Assembly (NCBI RefSeq): GCF_900496995.4
Contig: NC_054457.1
Span: 558,001-622,000 of the forward strand
From: Aquila chrysaetos chrysaetos
Lineage: Eukaryota > Chordata > Aves > Accipitriformes > Accipitridae
Length of the DNA stretch: 64,000 bases
Direction of reading: 5' to 3'
Shown here: positions 11,392 to 23,284 of the stretch, in pieces
How positions within the stretch are numbered: the first letter of the stretch is position 1
Layout: each line of letters opens with the position of its first letter
The notes under the pieces: generated by a model
What the model was told of the DNA's origin: nothing
Databases searched by the model: none
Seen by the model: the letters and a program-made list of their open reading frames with translations, nothing else
Program-made: the position numbers and the translations under genes

Positions 11392-11980
11392 GCTGATCAC
11401 TCCTTGGCTGTCCAATCGGCAAATCAGCTTATGGATGGGAATCAGGGAGTCTCAGTTGGTGCGATATTGCCGCCAGTGCACCGTCGTGGTAGCAATTGGC
11501 ACTTGTTGTTCTTCAACCCTCAGCAACCCCACAATCGAAGGGTCTTGAGAGAGACCAGGCAGGGTAGACAGCTGTTCAGTGCCCTCCGTCTCCAAGGCAG
11601 CTATCCCAAAAGCCCATCGATACCCCTTCGGGTCCTTAAAATACCCTCTCCTGAGATAGTCTATGCCAAGGATACACGGAGCCTCCGGACCAGTCACAAT
11701 GGGGTGTTTCTGCCATTCATTCCCAGTTAGACTCACTTCAGCTTCCAATACAGTTAACTCTTGGGATCCCCCTGTCACACCAGAAATACAGATGGGTTCT
11801 GCCCCTTTATAACTTGATGGCATTAGAGTGCACTGTGCACCGGTGTCTGCTAGAGCCTTATACTCCTGTGGGTCTAACGTGCCAGGCCATCGAATCCACA
11901 CAGTCCAATAGACCCGGTTATCCCTTTCCTCCACCTGGCTGGAGGCAGGGCCCCTCTAATTCTGGCCAGAGTATCCAGTA
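11392..11980 (-). pseudogene. pro: ERV-B protease
   Basis: Retroviral aspartic protease on the minus strand. The active-site motif is LADTGAQ (near 11845-11825) with the conserved Gly present, and the second motif ILGIDYL lies near 11670-11650. The frame is open from about 11934 to 11452 and leads toward RT until the 10959-11391 LTR cuts it. The start is not determined; ERVL proteases are made as part of Gag-Pro-Pol. Motifs look intact. Confidence 0.83.
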
Positions 11981-12046
11981 CTCACTTCTCGTAAAATTGG
12001 CTCAGAAGTCCCTTCAAGAGTATCAGAAATAAGATCAGCCCTTCTA

Positions 12047-13700
12047 CTACAGTTTGGAAACTGGAGCGGCATTTTTCCTGGTAGAATCCCCTTTTGTGGT
12101 AGTTCTTCCTTGCAGCTCATGTACCCATGCATCTAGGACCAAGGTAGGTTTTCCATCCCATTTCCTCATGTCCTCTCCATGATCACCTAGGTAAAACCAC
12201 AGGGCACCTCGCGGTGTGTACCTTCTATATTCTCCCTCTCGGGCAGAGGAGCGCTCACTCCTAATAGCTGAGACATTGGTCCTTACAGGTGGGCAATAGG
12301 ACATATCCTCTTTGAATTGCTGGAAATCCTCGGACAGCTTCTCCACAGCCGAAATGCAGGCTTGTAGGGAGGAGGAGAGATTTTCTTCGTATTGACGGAG
12401 TTGGCGAGCCACTTCATCCACTGTCGGTGCCTCTTTGTCTTTCCAGGTCATTATTGCCAGTGAGTTGGCATAGGACGATGGTGCGCTACGTACAAATTTC
12501 CGCCACATGGGTCGTGTGCATGGGACTTCGTCTGGATCTTTGGGTAATTGTGGGTTGTCCGGGTCATGATGAATCATCTCTAGCATGGTTAATTCCCTCA
12601 GATATTGGATACCTCTCTCCATGGTTGTCCACTTGCTTGATTGACATATAACATCTTCCTTAAAGGGGTACCTTTCCTTCACGCTTGACAGGAGTCGCCT
12701 CCAGAGGCTGAGGGCTTGTGTTCCTCTTCCAATTGCCTTGTCAATGCCACCTTCCCTGGCAAGCGATCCCAGCTGCTTGGCTTCCCTACCTTCTAATTCC
12801 AAGCTATTAGCCCCATTGTCCCAGCATCGGAGGAGCCAGGTGATAATATGCTCACCTATACGGCGGCCAAAATCTTTTCGCATATCCCGCAGCTCACTCA
12901 AGGATAGGGACCAGGTTATTACCTCTGGTTCTGCCTCTTCCTCCTGTTCCCGTGATGACCCTGGTTCACCTTCATCCTTTGCTAAGCGAGCTGATTTTTT
13001 TTGTATATTTCTTTTTCTGTACGGGGGCAACTGATACTGGTGCAGGTTGATCCGCTGGTTCAGTTGCAGTATCTCTCGCCGGGTTTTGGAAAACCGCAGC
13101 ATCTGTCGCCAAGGTTTGGGTAGCAGCAGTGCTCATTGCCGTGGCTGGAGGAGCTGCAGTGCCTGTTGCTGAGGTTTGGGTAGCCACAGTTCTCGTTGCC
13201 GGGGCTGGAGAGGTCGCGGTGCCTGTCGCCAAGGTCTGGGTGGCCGCAATGGTCGTCGCCGGGGCTGGAGGGGCCGCAGCGCCCATTGCCGGGGTTTGGG
13301 TGACCGCAGTGCTCATCGTTTTGTTGTTAGATCCAGAGACCTTCTCTTCCCCTTGAGGGTGCTTAGTTGTGTCGAACAGGGTTCGATAGGCATGGGCCAG
13401 GCCCCAGCACGTTGCAGTGATTTGTATCTCTCTGGAGCTGCCGGGGTGACAGCATACCTTTTCCAAATATTTTACTAGTTCTTCTGGATTCTGCACTTGT
13501 TCAGGGGTGAATTTCCAAAACATTGGAGGTGCCCACTGTTCTAGGTACTTGCCCATACTACCCCACACACCCTGCCACTCATCATTATCCAGCCTCGGGG
13601 CAGATCTCTGGGTGATCTTCTTCAATAGTTGTTTAACCTTAAACAAGAGCTGAACCACATTCAGGAGCATGCTAATTCCCAGCAGTAGGGCTAGGACCAT
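12047..13700 (-). pseudogene. gag: ERV-B gag, one homopolymer frameshift
   Basis: Gag-like gene of the ERVL-like element. The ATG at 13700 opens a product with a strongly hydrophobic N-terminus (LALLLGISMLLNVVQLL), followed by a folded-looking region with EQWAPPMFWKF and Cys residues, then a 20-residue tandem repeat (see 13085-13330). Near 12987-12995 a run of T on the plus strand shifts the frame. The C-terminal half (SLSELRDMRKDFG, WLLRCWDNGANSLELEG) continues in the second frame to 12047. No zinc knuckle is visible. I assign gag from position between PBS and protease and from general similarity to bird ERVL-type gag frames; detailed domain functions are unknown to me. Confidence 0.72.
13085..13330 (-). 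repeat. 60-bp tandem repeat inside ERV-B gag
   Basis: About four units of 60 bp, each coding 20 residues of a Thr/Ala/Pro-rich motif (TQTxATxxAxxPAPAT). The period is a multiple of three, so the frame is kept. Units differ at several positions, so the array is not brand new. Confidence 0.85.
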
Positions 13701-14191
13701 GCTGGTCTCAACATTTCAAGAGTATTCAAATTTTTCAAAATTCTCAAACACCATTGTAACTGGACTGAAGGAGAAAGGAGAGGGGAAGAAAGGTACCCCA
13801 CTCATAGACTGGTTTTCCAAGGAGGAAAGGTAAATGGTGTAATTATTAATAGTTTCCCACAGATTGCTCCCGCAGTATAAAGGTGACAATGCTAAGTGCA
13901 AATACCGGATTAATCCCACAACCGATGACTTTATCATACCATAAAACAGTGTTATACAATACATCAACGCAAAAACATTAATCCACCTCCCATGGATGAT
14001 AAGCAGCAGAAGAGGGACTACATACAGCAAGCAAGGTGATACATAACAGAACTTTAAAAACCAGAGCAACAACTCTAAGAACACATAAATCAACATAATG
14101 ACCAGCGACTATTAGATCAATATAATGAATGCTTATAACAAATTTGTTTTAACGAGCTCTGGTCAGGTTTGTCGTTATCTCAACCCTTCGG
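13701..14191 (-). other. ERV-B 5' leader between PBS and gag
   Basis: About 490 bp without a credible long coding frame in the sense direction. It would carry the packaging region. An AC-poor stretch near 14040-14130 has nothing I can identify. Confidence 0.5.
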
Positions 14192-14209
14192 GCCCCACGT
14201 TGGGCGCCA
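14192..14209 (-). other. ERV-B primer binding site, tRNA-Lys type
   Basis: The minus strand reads TGGCGCCCAACGTGGGGC, an exact match to the classic tRNA-Lys(1,2) PBS used by several betaretroviruses. It lies 8 bp from the 5' LTR end. Confidence 0.88.
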
Positions 14210-14217
14210 AAATGGAC

Positions 14218-14797
14218 TGTCGTGGTTTAACCCCAGCCAGCAACTAAGCACCACGCAGCCGCTCACTCACTCCCCCCACACCCAGTGGGATGGGGGAGAA
14301 AATCGGGAAAAAGAAGCAAAACCCACGGGTTGAGATAAGAATGGTTTAATAGAACAGAAAAGAAGAAACTAATAATGATAATGATAACACTAATAAAATG
14401 ACAACAGCAATAATGAAAGGATTGGAATGTACAAATGATGCGCAGTGCAATTGCTCACCACCTGCCGATCGGCACCCAGCTAATCCCCGAGCGGTGACTC
14501 CCCGCCCCCACTTCCCAGTTCCTATACTAGATGGGACGTCACATGGTATGGAATACCCTGTTGGCCACTTTGGGTCAGGTGCCCTGGCTCTGTCCTGTGC
14601 CAACTTCTTGTGCCCCTCCAGCTTTCTCGCTGGCTGAGCATGAGAAGCTGAAAAATCCTTGACTTTAGTCTAAACACTACTTAGCAACAACTGAAAACAT
14701 CAGTGTTATCAACATTCTTCACATACTGAACTCAAAACATAGCACCGTACCAGCTACTAGGAAGACAGTTAACTCTATCCCAGCTGAAACTAGGAGA
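14218..14797 (-). repeat. ERV-B 5' LTR (LTR-I family)
   Basis: 580 bp, next to the PBS. The outer end reads AGGAGA where other copies have AGGACA, so the last bases are mutated. Similar to the 3' LTR at 6630-7209 with a few percent differences by eye. Confidence 0.9.
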
Positions 14798-15505
14798 GTT
14801 ATGTGGGAACAAAGCTTACAAAGCTTTGCCTCCGGATTGGGGAGGTATTTGTACCCTAGTAGTAATGTCTACAGATTTAGAAATTCACCCAAAAACTGTC
14901 TCAAGTGCAACATGGCATAGAACCTTTTAAACTCGAATTCAAAGAACTCTAAATCCCTCGATTGAAAGACCAACAGGATTTCATTCATTTGTTAGATGGC
15001 TGATTCTGGCTCTGGGAGTAAGTGAATTGGAGAAAGCAGTCTTAAATGTCTCTGGAGAAATTGAAAAATTAGCAAATTCAACTGCACATGGGCTTTCTAC
15101 TCTCCAGAAAGAGGTAACTGAACTTTCAAAAATGACTATCCAAAACCGAATGGCCTTAGACATGATTCTGGCTTCACAAGGTGGAGTTTGTACTGTCTTA
15201 AATACCAGCTGCTCTATGTATACTGATCGATCAGGAGAATTAATGACAGATGTCCAGAAAATTTAGGAGGTTAGTGCCATGATGCAACAAATTCAGAGAT
15301 GACACATCCTGGGGATTTTCTGACACCTTTTCTTGGTTAACATCTTGGTTTCCAAATTTGACTACTTGGGTGAAAAAGTTAATTGTAATATTACTTGTTG
15401 TTATAATCATGGTAGTATGTGCGATTGTTTTGTTTCAATGCTGTGTAAGTTGTAGCTCTAGGATAATACAGAAGATAGAAAAAGAAATGTGGAGTTATCA
15501 ATAGG
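14798..15505 (+). pseudogene. env: ERV-A env, end of surface part and transmembrane subunit
   Basis: Continuation of env after the ERV-B insertion. The first codons resume a Cys-Gly-Asn-Lys frame near 14802. A heptad-like stretch spans about 15030-15135. The immunosuppressive-domain-like region (QNRMALD) leads to a C-X6-C motif whose next residue is Ser (15187-15214), where CX6CC viruses have a second Cys. Stops and a frameshift lie at about 15264-15300. A membrane anchor (LIVILLVVIIMVV) is encoded near 15380-15418 and a short tail to about 15502. The fusion peptide and cleavage site are not clear. Defective. Confidence 0.8.
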
Positions 15506-15522
15506 ATTGCAGGAGTGCAATG

Positions 15523-15541
15523 AAAAACAAAAGGAGGGAAT
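15523..15541 (+). other. ERV-A polypurine tract
   Basis: A purine run (AAAAACAAAAGGAGGGAA) directly before the 3' LTR start TGTAAAAGG at 15542. It would prime plus-strand synthesis. Confidence 0.8.
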
Positions 15542-17282
15542 TGTAAAAGGAACTAGGCCTTAAGCCTTATTGTTTTAAGACTATTTTATTGGCTTTGTGT
15601 GGCAAGGTTTTGGTAGCGGGGGGGTTACAGGGGTGGCTTCTGTAAGAAGCTGCTGGAAGCTTCCCCTGTGTCCGACAGAACCAATACCAGCCGGCTCTAA
15701 GACGGACCCGCCGCCGGCCAAGGCCGAGCCAATCAGCGATAGTGGTAACTCCTCTGTGATAACATTTTTAAGATGGGAAAAAAGTTGGGATGGACAGAAA
15801 CGGCAGCCGGAGAGAAGAGTGAGAACATGTAAGAGAAACAACCCTGCGGACACCAAGGTCAGTGAAGAAGGAGGGGGAGGAGATGCTCCAGGCGCCGGAG
15901 CAGAGATTCCCCTGCAGCCCCTGGTGAAGACCATGGTGAGGCAGGCTGTCCCCCTGCAGCCCATGGAGGTCCACGGTGGAGCAGATATCCACCTGCAGCC
16001 CATGGAGGACCCCACACCGGAGCAGGTGGGTTCCCGAAGGAGGCTGTGACCCCGTGGGAACCCTGCGCTGGAGCAGGCTCCTGGCAGGACCTGCGGATCT
16101 GTGGAGAGAGGAGCCCAGGGAGCAGGTTTTCTGGCAGGACTTGTGACCCCGTGGGGGACCCACGCTGGAGCAGTGTGCTCCTGAAGGACTGCACACCGTG
16201 GAAAGGACCCATGCTGGAGCAGTTTGTGAAGAACTGCAGCCCGTGGGAAGGGCCCACGTTGGAGAAGTTCGTGGAGGACTGTCTCCCGTGGGTGGGACCC
16301 CACGCTGGAGCAGGGAAGAGTGTGATGAGTCCTCCCCCTGAGGAGGATGAAGCGGCAGAAGATAACGTGTGATGAACTGACCGTAAACCCCATTCCCCGT
16401 CCCCCTGTGCCGCTGGGGGGGTTGGTAGAGAAGCCGGGAGTGAAGTTGTGCCCGGGAAGAAGGGAGGGGTGGAGGGAAGGTGTTTTGAGATTTGGTTTTA
16501 TTTCTCATTACCCTACTCTGGTTGATTGGTAATAAATTGAGTTAATTTTCCCCAAGCTGAGTCTGTTTTGCCTGTGACAGTAATTGGTGAGTGATCTCTC
16601 CTGTCCTTATCTCGACCCACAAGCTCTTTGTTATATTTTCTCTCCCCTGTCCAGCTGAGGAGGGGGAGTGATAGAACGGCTTTGGTGGGCACCTGGCATC
16701 CAGCCAGGGTCAACCCACCACAACTATTCATATTAGACATATAACTAATGATTAGAAATTGTTTTAGATATGATTAATAAAATGCAGGTGCTTATAAAAC
16801 GATATGTATGAGCTGCTTAATTGTCCTATGTGTCTCCCCCTCCATGGCTGGCTTAAAACCCAGTCAAGCTGAATCAACAGAGGAAGGATCATACATCTTA
16901 GACCTAAGACATGGGAGTAAGTGATTAACTTTAGAACAAGATAAATTAATAGAATAACCTGAGTGATTTTTAGAAATTCAAAGGTATCTTTGAAGTGTAA
17001 GAAGATAAGTGATTGTGGTGACCGAAGCCCTTCTGCCTATGACCACTAACTTCAGAAGAACCGAGACACGAGAATGGATGAAATAAGATGATGAATGATA
17101 ATGATATGAGAACAGAGATCGGCTGGAAAATTACAAAGACTTTGGACTTGGACAATGGGTAGTAAAAAGGTATATAAGATTTGGAAATTTTTGGAAGTAT
17201 GCCATTCACTGTGGTAGTGGCCCAACTCTGAGTTGTTAATAAAGCAAACCTAGAGAAACCCACGTTTGAAAATTCTTTAACA
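15542..17282 (+). repeat. ERV-A 3' LTR, split by a solo LTR
   Basis: Starts TGTAAAAGG after the polypurine tract and ends TTAACA. Without the nested LTR (15585-16722) and one copy of its target duplication it is about 598 bp. TATATAAG is at 17171-17178 and AATAAA at 17238-17243. Confidence 0.88.
15585..16722 (+). mobile_element. Solo LTR-II inside the ERV-A 3' LTR
   Basis: 1138 bp, starting TTTATTGGC (family start TGTATTGGC) and ending CACCACA. Target duplication ACTAT at 15580-15584 and 16723-16727. The middle is GC-rich with imperfect direct repeats of about 40 bp (CTGCAGCCCATGG-type), the end shares a CCACGAGC...TCAACCC module with LTR-IV. Confidence 0.92.
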
Positions 17283-18112
17283 AACTGTGCAAAATGTGTA
17301 TTAAGTTCTCCTGGCTGGTACCCCCTGCTCCTGACCCCTGGTAATGTGGTTAGCATAACTAACACCATTTTATGAGGTTACACAGCCATTCTCTGTGACT
17401 GAGCAGGTCACATATTCATTCCCTTCCCCTCATTATCAGGCCCTGAAGGTCCTGTGAACCAAGTAGACAAACCAAACAGATTTCTTCTTCCCTTCCCTAC
17501 TAGCCTCAAGATTCCTGAGCACCAGGCCAATTACTCCCTTCCTTACTGGCCTTGAAGGTCCCAGGTACCCGGCCAACCAGGTGTTGTTGATGACTCCGTC
17601 ACAGAACAGGGAAGCATAACAGCACACAGAGCACTGTCTATAAAATCAAGCAGTTACAAGTCCTAAGTGGGGAACTTGGACTGGAACTGCTGCTGGACAG
17701 TGAGACCTGTGACCCCCCCAGTGGCCAGGGACACCTCCACCATCATCTGCTTCCTCCAAGGACTGACTTGTATTCTTTTATATGATTTTTGAGTCTAGAT
17801 TATGATTGTTATATTGATACAGCAAACCATGCATTAAGATTTGACCTGATCTGCAGAGGGTCCAGGTGATTGATTAGAAATCATAAGTTAAGTTGTATTA
17901 TAAATTCTGTATTATGCTACTTATAGATTGTACTACATTGATTCTGCTTGTAGAAATCCTGTGCCATTCTAATCATAAATTCTGTGCTATACTAATCATA
18001 ATATCCTGTTAAGAAAATAAAGCTTTAATTGTAACTAAGATTTAGTGCTATCATCATTCTGCCAAGGATCCCTAAAAGAACCTGTCTGTCCCCTTAGTGT
18101 CGGGTGACACTG
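17283..18112 (+). repeat. Possible old LTR fragment
   Basis: A TATAAAA at 17639-17645 and an AATAAA at 18016-18021, followed by a GTGTCGGGTGACAC end-like segment, are spaced like an LTR core. I find no target duplication and no second copy in the window, so boundaries are guesses. Confidence 0.3.
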
Positions 18113-21100
18113 GTCTGAATCATAAAAGTTCACCAAAAGTGCAGATTAATACTAATAGTGGGGAGAGGTTACCCACATGTTTCTAACAGCAAGAATTTGT
18201 ATTTAGTTGTAATTTCTGGCAACGATTCGGGTCAGTTCTTACTTTTGCCACACTGGGTTCATAATCCTCTAATTTAAAGTCAAGGAAAGACTGACTTTTA
18301 TACTAATTTAATGGATTAGAAATGTGGTCTGTATATTTCCATTTTTAATGCTTTGATTTTCTGCATTACACAGTTTATTTGTGCTTGAGTGATCACTTTT
18401 CTGCCTCCACAAACTCTGTGGCCTTGTCTGTTATATGGCTGATGTAATCCAGTGTTTTCTACTGCATATTGTGAATAAATATGATTATTTCTGTGTATCT
18501 TGTGTTTGTTTTACATTTATTTGTGAAAAGCAGCAGAATATCCTAAATAGAGCCATATTGCTGTGTTTCCCTTTGCAAAGCAAATTGGTTTTCTTCTTCA
18601 ATGCCCATTTCTTCTATTATATTCTTGCTGAAGGACTAAGGAAGCAGGTACCATAAAATGGAATAACACTTTCATGAGTTCCTAAAAGTCTTACTGTACT
18701 TTGTGAAGAAAATGGAGCGAACAATTTTTTGGATCTGACAGTACACATCACAAGCTACTCTGATCTTAAGTGGAGTGTGATGGCAATATAAGCCCCCAGG
18801 TGGCATTCTAACCTTGTTTTTCTAAATCATTTGTTTTCATAAGGAATGGATCTGATTCTTTTGTTTAAAAAGAAATTTTCCTTGCCCTCATGGTAGATTT
18901 GAACAAAGAAATTAAAGCTGTACTCTGTTCCATTTTTTTTTAAGTTTCCAATTTGCATATATTTTGGTAATTCAAATGCAGTAGCCTCAAACCCAGCTTG
19001 AAATCTGATAGACATTTAATGGAATCATGTAAATTATACTATATTCCAGATATTAAACTCCATAAGCTAATAATGTCCTGCAACAGCTATTCAATAAAAG
19101 ATACCATTCAAATTTTAAAGATCACAATTACAGTAAAATTAGTTACATTTCAACAACTTTATGAGAAAAGTGTAAATCCAATTATGACTAATACTTTACA
19201 ACACATGGGTATTAATTGATGCTGGGTCACAATGAAATCCAGACAGAATTCGATATTATGGCTACATGAAACCAAAGGGATTCTGGTGGGATTTCCATTC
19301 CCTTCCAAGAATAAAAACAGGTAGCCTTTTGTGAAGGGCACGACTTGCACCTCCTAACTTAAGCAGACACTTCAGGTGCTGAGGGTGCTTGCTGATGGTT
19401 CATCTTCAGCTCCCTCATTCACCAGAGAAGGGATGGCTCCTACAGAGATTGACTCAGACTACCCTAGGTATCTCCTCATCTGAGTTGCTCCTTGCTGAAG
19501 CATTTATTTCCCCATCAGCTTCACAGCTCAAAGGCTGGGGTCTAGTGTGGAGCAGTGTGAATGCCCCCTCTTACAGTGGGTTTTTTTTCCCCTTTCAGCT
19601 ATTTCATGCCCAGTCATTACTTTGCTGGTGAATGCCTTTGTGCTTTCTCCCACACTGTCTTGAACATGTGGAAGGAATGCCCACAAAGAAACCTCACTGC
19701 CCCACCTCAAATCCCTTCTTCCAACTTTCCTTCGCAACAAAACCCACAACTTCCTTAGAAGCCACTGGGCTGATGTGCTGCAAGTTGTCCATGGCACTGA
19801 CCAAAACTGTCACCTAATCACGTGCATCATGTGCTTCCCCATCTGCGTCTCTCTGCAGTCTCTTCGCTTGTATTTGGATTATAACCTCTTTGAAAGGTGG
19901 ACTGTCTTAGTTTGTATTTTGCAGCACTCAGACAAATGGGATCTTTGTCCCTGTTTAGGATTCCAGTGGGACAGAGCAGCACAAATACACAGTAATCATT
20001 TAATAAAGCAAACTGAGCTAATTTAAATTACTGATTAAAATACATTGGTATGTAATAGGTCATAAATAAAAACAGACCTACATAGTACCCTGGATATCTT
20101 TCAGAGTGTATTTTAGGAGGAGACAGTAAGTCAGAGTATCATCAACTGTACTTCCTAAAGCAACAAAACCCAAACTGCTGCAGCAGTATAAGACTGTGGG
20201 TAGCCAGGAGATGCAGAGGGAAAGTTTAAAGTTCAAACTTTCATCTACTCTGTTGTGTTTCAGCCCTAAAACCCTCAACAGCTCATCTGAAAAGTCATTT
20301 CACTATATGTTTAGGGACTAAGCTTTAGTTCATACTAGTCACTTGCAGGTGATATCACTGGGCTTTGGACTGGGCAAATGAAAAACTCCTTTGAATTTAA
20401 ACAGATTTTGAAACAAAGCCATGTATACTTGTACACAAAGAGTTACAAATAAGTCAGTCCTTTTTTAGACTGTCTTGTACTGTGCACATGACATATTTCT
20501 GTTTAGTTATCTACCTATTTATCAATTACTTATTTTCATCCTGTGTTTTCTAGTGGCATTTAAGTATGGGTATGATTAAGTGTTAAGCAGACTCATAATT
20601 TTAATAGCCAATCCCCTTCACAAAAAGTGCAAAAATGGTCACAGGTTATTCTTTTCTTCCCTAATTCAGAAGCGATTGAGAGATTTCTTTGCCCTTACAA
20701 AAAATTCCTCTTGAGAAGAAATGTATAGCCTGACAGCTGATCACAGTAAAGTTTCATGCATGTAGCAAAGAGGTCCAAAATGGAAAAAGCCTCACTGCCT
20801 TAGCTGCAGTGAATACTCTGGTGGCTACAGCAAAAGCCTTCAATACCTACAGCACATCACAATGAGAGGGCAGGTCACTTCTTGGTGTCCTCTGGGGTCT
20901 TGCCAAAGAAGAAGTTGTTGAATGTCCTCTACTGTTAATTGTCACCCTTTGGGCGACACTCAGTTCCTGGGCATGTGAATAAATTGGCAGTGACGCAACT
21001 ATGCAAATAATCTATGCAACCACAATGGTGAGATACTTCTAGTACAGATATGGATTTATGAAGACCAATATGCAGGATGCTAGCAAGACCTCACTCGCTG

Positions 21101-23213
21101 TGTTATGTACAAGTCTAGTCCTTCAGTTAGAAAAGATTAATTCACACCAGTATGTGAGCAGGGAGCAGTCACAGTAATCCCCAAGGCTGATCACACCAGA
21201 TGACACCAGAAATTCAGCTCAACCAAACACAAGTGGAAAGGGGAGAACAGCTCTCCCTAGTGTATCACAGAGACACTAGAAGGCGTCTGGGAAATGAGAA
21301 GGATTTTTACTCAAAAGTGAAGTTTCAGTGGGAAAAGCCCCTAAGTGTCTGTGCAATGGCACATGAGCAGCCTCGAAAAGGGCCTGTAGAGACAGAGGTG
21401 GCTGCTCTGGGGAAATCCCTTCCTATGCTCCTGTCCTGGTGCACCAGGCTGGCACAAGGCCACTAGGTACCCACTTCAGCCATACAATTAGATGAGAATA
21501 AAAGATGCATATACCTTGCTCTGATCTCAGAACTGAGGGAGGGGGTGACGGGGAAATTTCACCATTTATTTGCCAAGGTCCAATCTGGCAAAGTATTTCC
21601 ATCACATTTCCAATGTGCATTGTCTGAATTGTCTCACCAAAATATTAAAAGACAAGTTTGTGTTTAAGTACATTGCCCAAATGGGCCACATGCTGATACT
21701 GGTTTTCATGTGGCATACCTTTTCCGTTATTCAAGAGGAATCTTCCCACTCAGAACAACAGATTAAAGCCAAATCCTTGAAAATATTTCATTATTTCATT
21801 CATTCATTCATTCCAGGCAAGTTACTGGGAAGCAGGCAACTAAATATCTGAAGGAGTAAAGCCTCAGTCATAAAAGGTGATATCAGAGTCTGACTGCAAA
21901 GTCCAGCACTCCAGTTAAGAAATACACTGAAGTGTAGGTTACATGTGCACCCTATACTAAACTTTTTCTTTCACATTTCAGTCTACACACTTTGAAACAA
22001 AATGTCATTCAACTTTACATAATAAGTTCAAACAAAATTATAATTAATGAGCCATAATGATTTAGAAGATTAGCTAGGGAACAGTTCTTTTCTACGCATA
22101 CCATGGTTAAAAAATATCACTATATTAATTCATACTATGTCATTAAATAAAATGGTTTTCTAATTCTGACTCCCTTCTCCATATGAAACTACTGAAATGC
22201 CACAAAAAGACAGCAGTATTAGGCCATATCCTTTGCTCCCTTTTCATACAAATTCCCCCTTGAAGTAATGAGTAAGGTTAAGTCAGGAGAGGGCCCCGTT
22301 TTCTTTGGCCTCGATCTCATAAATCCTTGCACGATGTACAGCTGGAAGTTTAAGAGCGTTGCTCTCAAGGCTAATTTCTGGCAGAAGAGTCTGGATGGTG
22401 TAGCATAGTGTGTTCGAGTGCCAGCTAACCAGATGTGTCATTTGTCCTGTTGCTGTGCTGGCTTTCCTCGCCTCCTCCTACATATGCAATTTGCCTTGGT
22501 TGTCTTCCAAAGAAAGTACGGGCAGATGCTGCATCTGGGCTGCAAGGAAAGTTAGGTGATATCTGCAGTCTTATGCTTAGTGCGTGAATGATTCCCAAGA
22601 GCTTGTTCTCTTACACTGTTCCCTTCATGATGAGAATGGCAAAAAAAAGGGCACAAAAACAGTTAAGATGGGTGACTGATGAGACTAGGAGCCTTAGTCA
22701 AAAGAACAAAGCCAGTGTAAAAGCAGCATGAATTTCAGGAGAATCAGTTCCCCTGTCTAAACAGGGATACTCAGAATCGTACTCCTCTCTCACTTTCCTC
22801 TTAGAATAGGACAGGCTGTGTTGATATGAACACCAGGCCAGGTTATCTCTTCTTTCAATAATGCTTTCTTGAGTAATGCACTGAGATCTCCAAGGTGTCC
22901 TGGCTCAAAGGACATTTTAATAGGCTTTCAGTCCTTTCTAAACTTTCCTTTTCTTTTCTCCCAGGCATTCTTCCTACAAAAGTCCAGCTCTTCAGAAAGA
23001 AAGTTTTAAGCCAGAAGGAGCTACTATGTTCAGTAACTCTCATCTTCCATGTAACACAGACCAGAAAACTTCACCTAACCATTTCTATAGCAAGCTTCCA
23101 CGCAAGCTGCAGCAAGTCTTCATAAAGGCAGCCGCTCTCCATGTAAGGATCTTGTGTGACAGAATAGCACGTATCTGGTCAAGCTACTCCAGGGCTTGAT
23201 TCACTTCACTATT
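18113..23213. other. Host noncoding DNA
   Basis: About 5 kb of AT-rich sequence without a convincing gene, LTR or RNA gene. Short open frames are at chance length. A CATT microsatellite of a few units is at about 21795-21812. I see nothing else. Confidence 0.6.
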
Positions 23214-23284
23214 TGGTGAGGTTGGAGTTGGACTTGATAATCCTTATGGGTCCCTTCCAACTTGAGACATTCTATGATTCTATG
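23214..23284 (+). repeat. CR1 LINE 3' end fragment
   Basis: GGTTGGAGTTGGACTTGATAA and a TCCTTATGGGTCCCTTCCAACTT-type block followed by two ATTCTATG octamers (23269-23276, 23277-23284). This is the 3' terminus of CR1, the main bird LINE, heavily 5'-truncated. Confidence 0.9.

Larger units (their letters stand above)
6630..14797 (-). mobile_element. ERV-B: ERVL-like endogenous retrovirus without env, nested in ERV-A env
   Basis: Read on the minus strand: 5' LTR (14797-14218), PBS (14209-14192), gag, protease, RT, RNase H, integrase, polypurine tract, 3' LTR (7209-6630). There is no env between integrase and the 3' LTR, as in ERVL elements. LTRs of the same family elsewhere have 5-bp target duplications, also the ERVL pattern. 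The duplication of ERV-B itself is not clear: the left flank ends TATTTTT and the right flank reads GTTATGTGG. Two solo LTRs (9849-10428, 10959-11391) interrupt pol. Confidence 0.9.
1..17282 (+). mobile_element. ERV-A: gamma-like endogenous retrovirus, interrupted by nested elements
   Basis: A provirus with partial 5' LTR, PBS, gag, pro-pol, env, polypurine tract and 3' LTR in that order. A single CCHC zinc knuckle in Gag, the YVDD box in RT and a gammaretrovirus-like C-terminal integrase tail (around 5460-5570) point to a class I, gamma-like virus. The visible 460 bp of the 5' LTR and the matching part of the 3' LTR differ at about 9 positions, near 2%, so the insertion is fairly young. All genes carry stops or frameshifts. 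ERV-B (6630-14797) splits env and a solo LTR (15585-16722) splits the 3' LTR. Its left target-site duplication lies outside the window. Confidence 0.92.

Noticed and set aside
15585..16722. Reading ERV-A 3' LTR as starting only at 16822
   Set aside because: The polypurine tract at 15523-15541 and the TG at 15542 show that the LTR starts earlier and is split by LTR-II.
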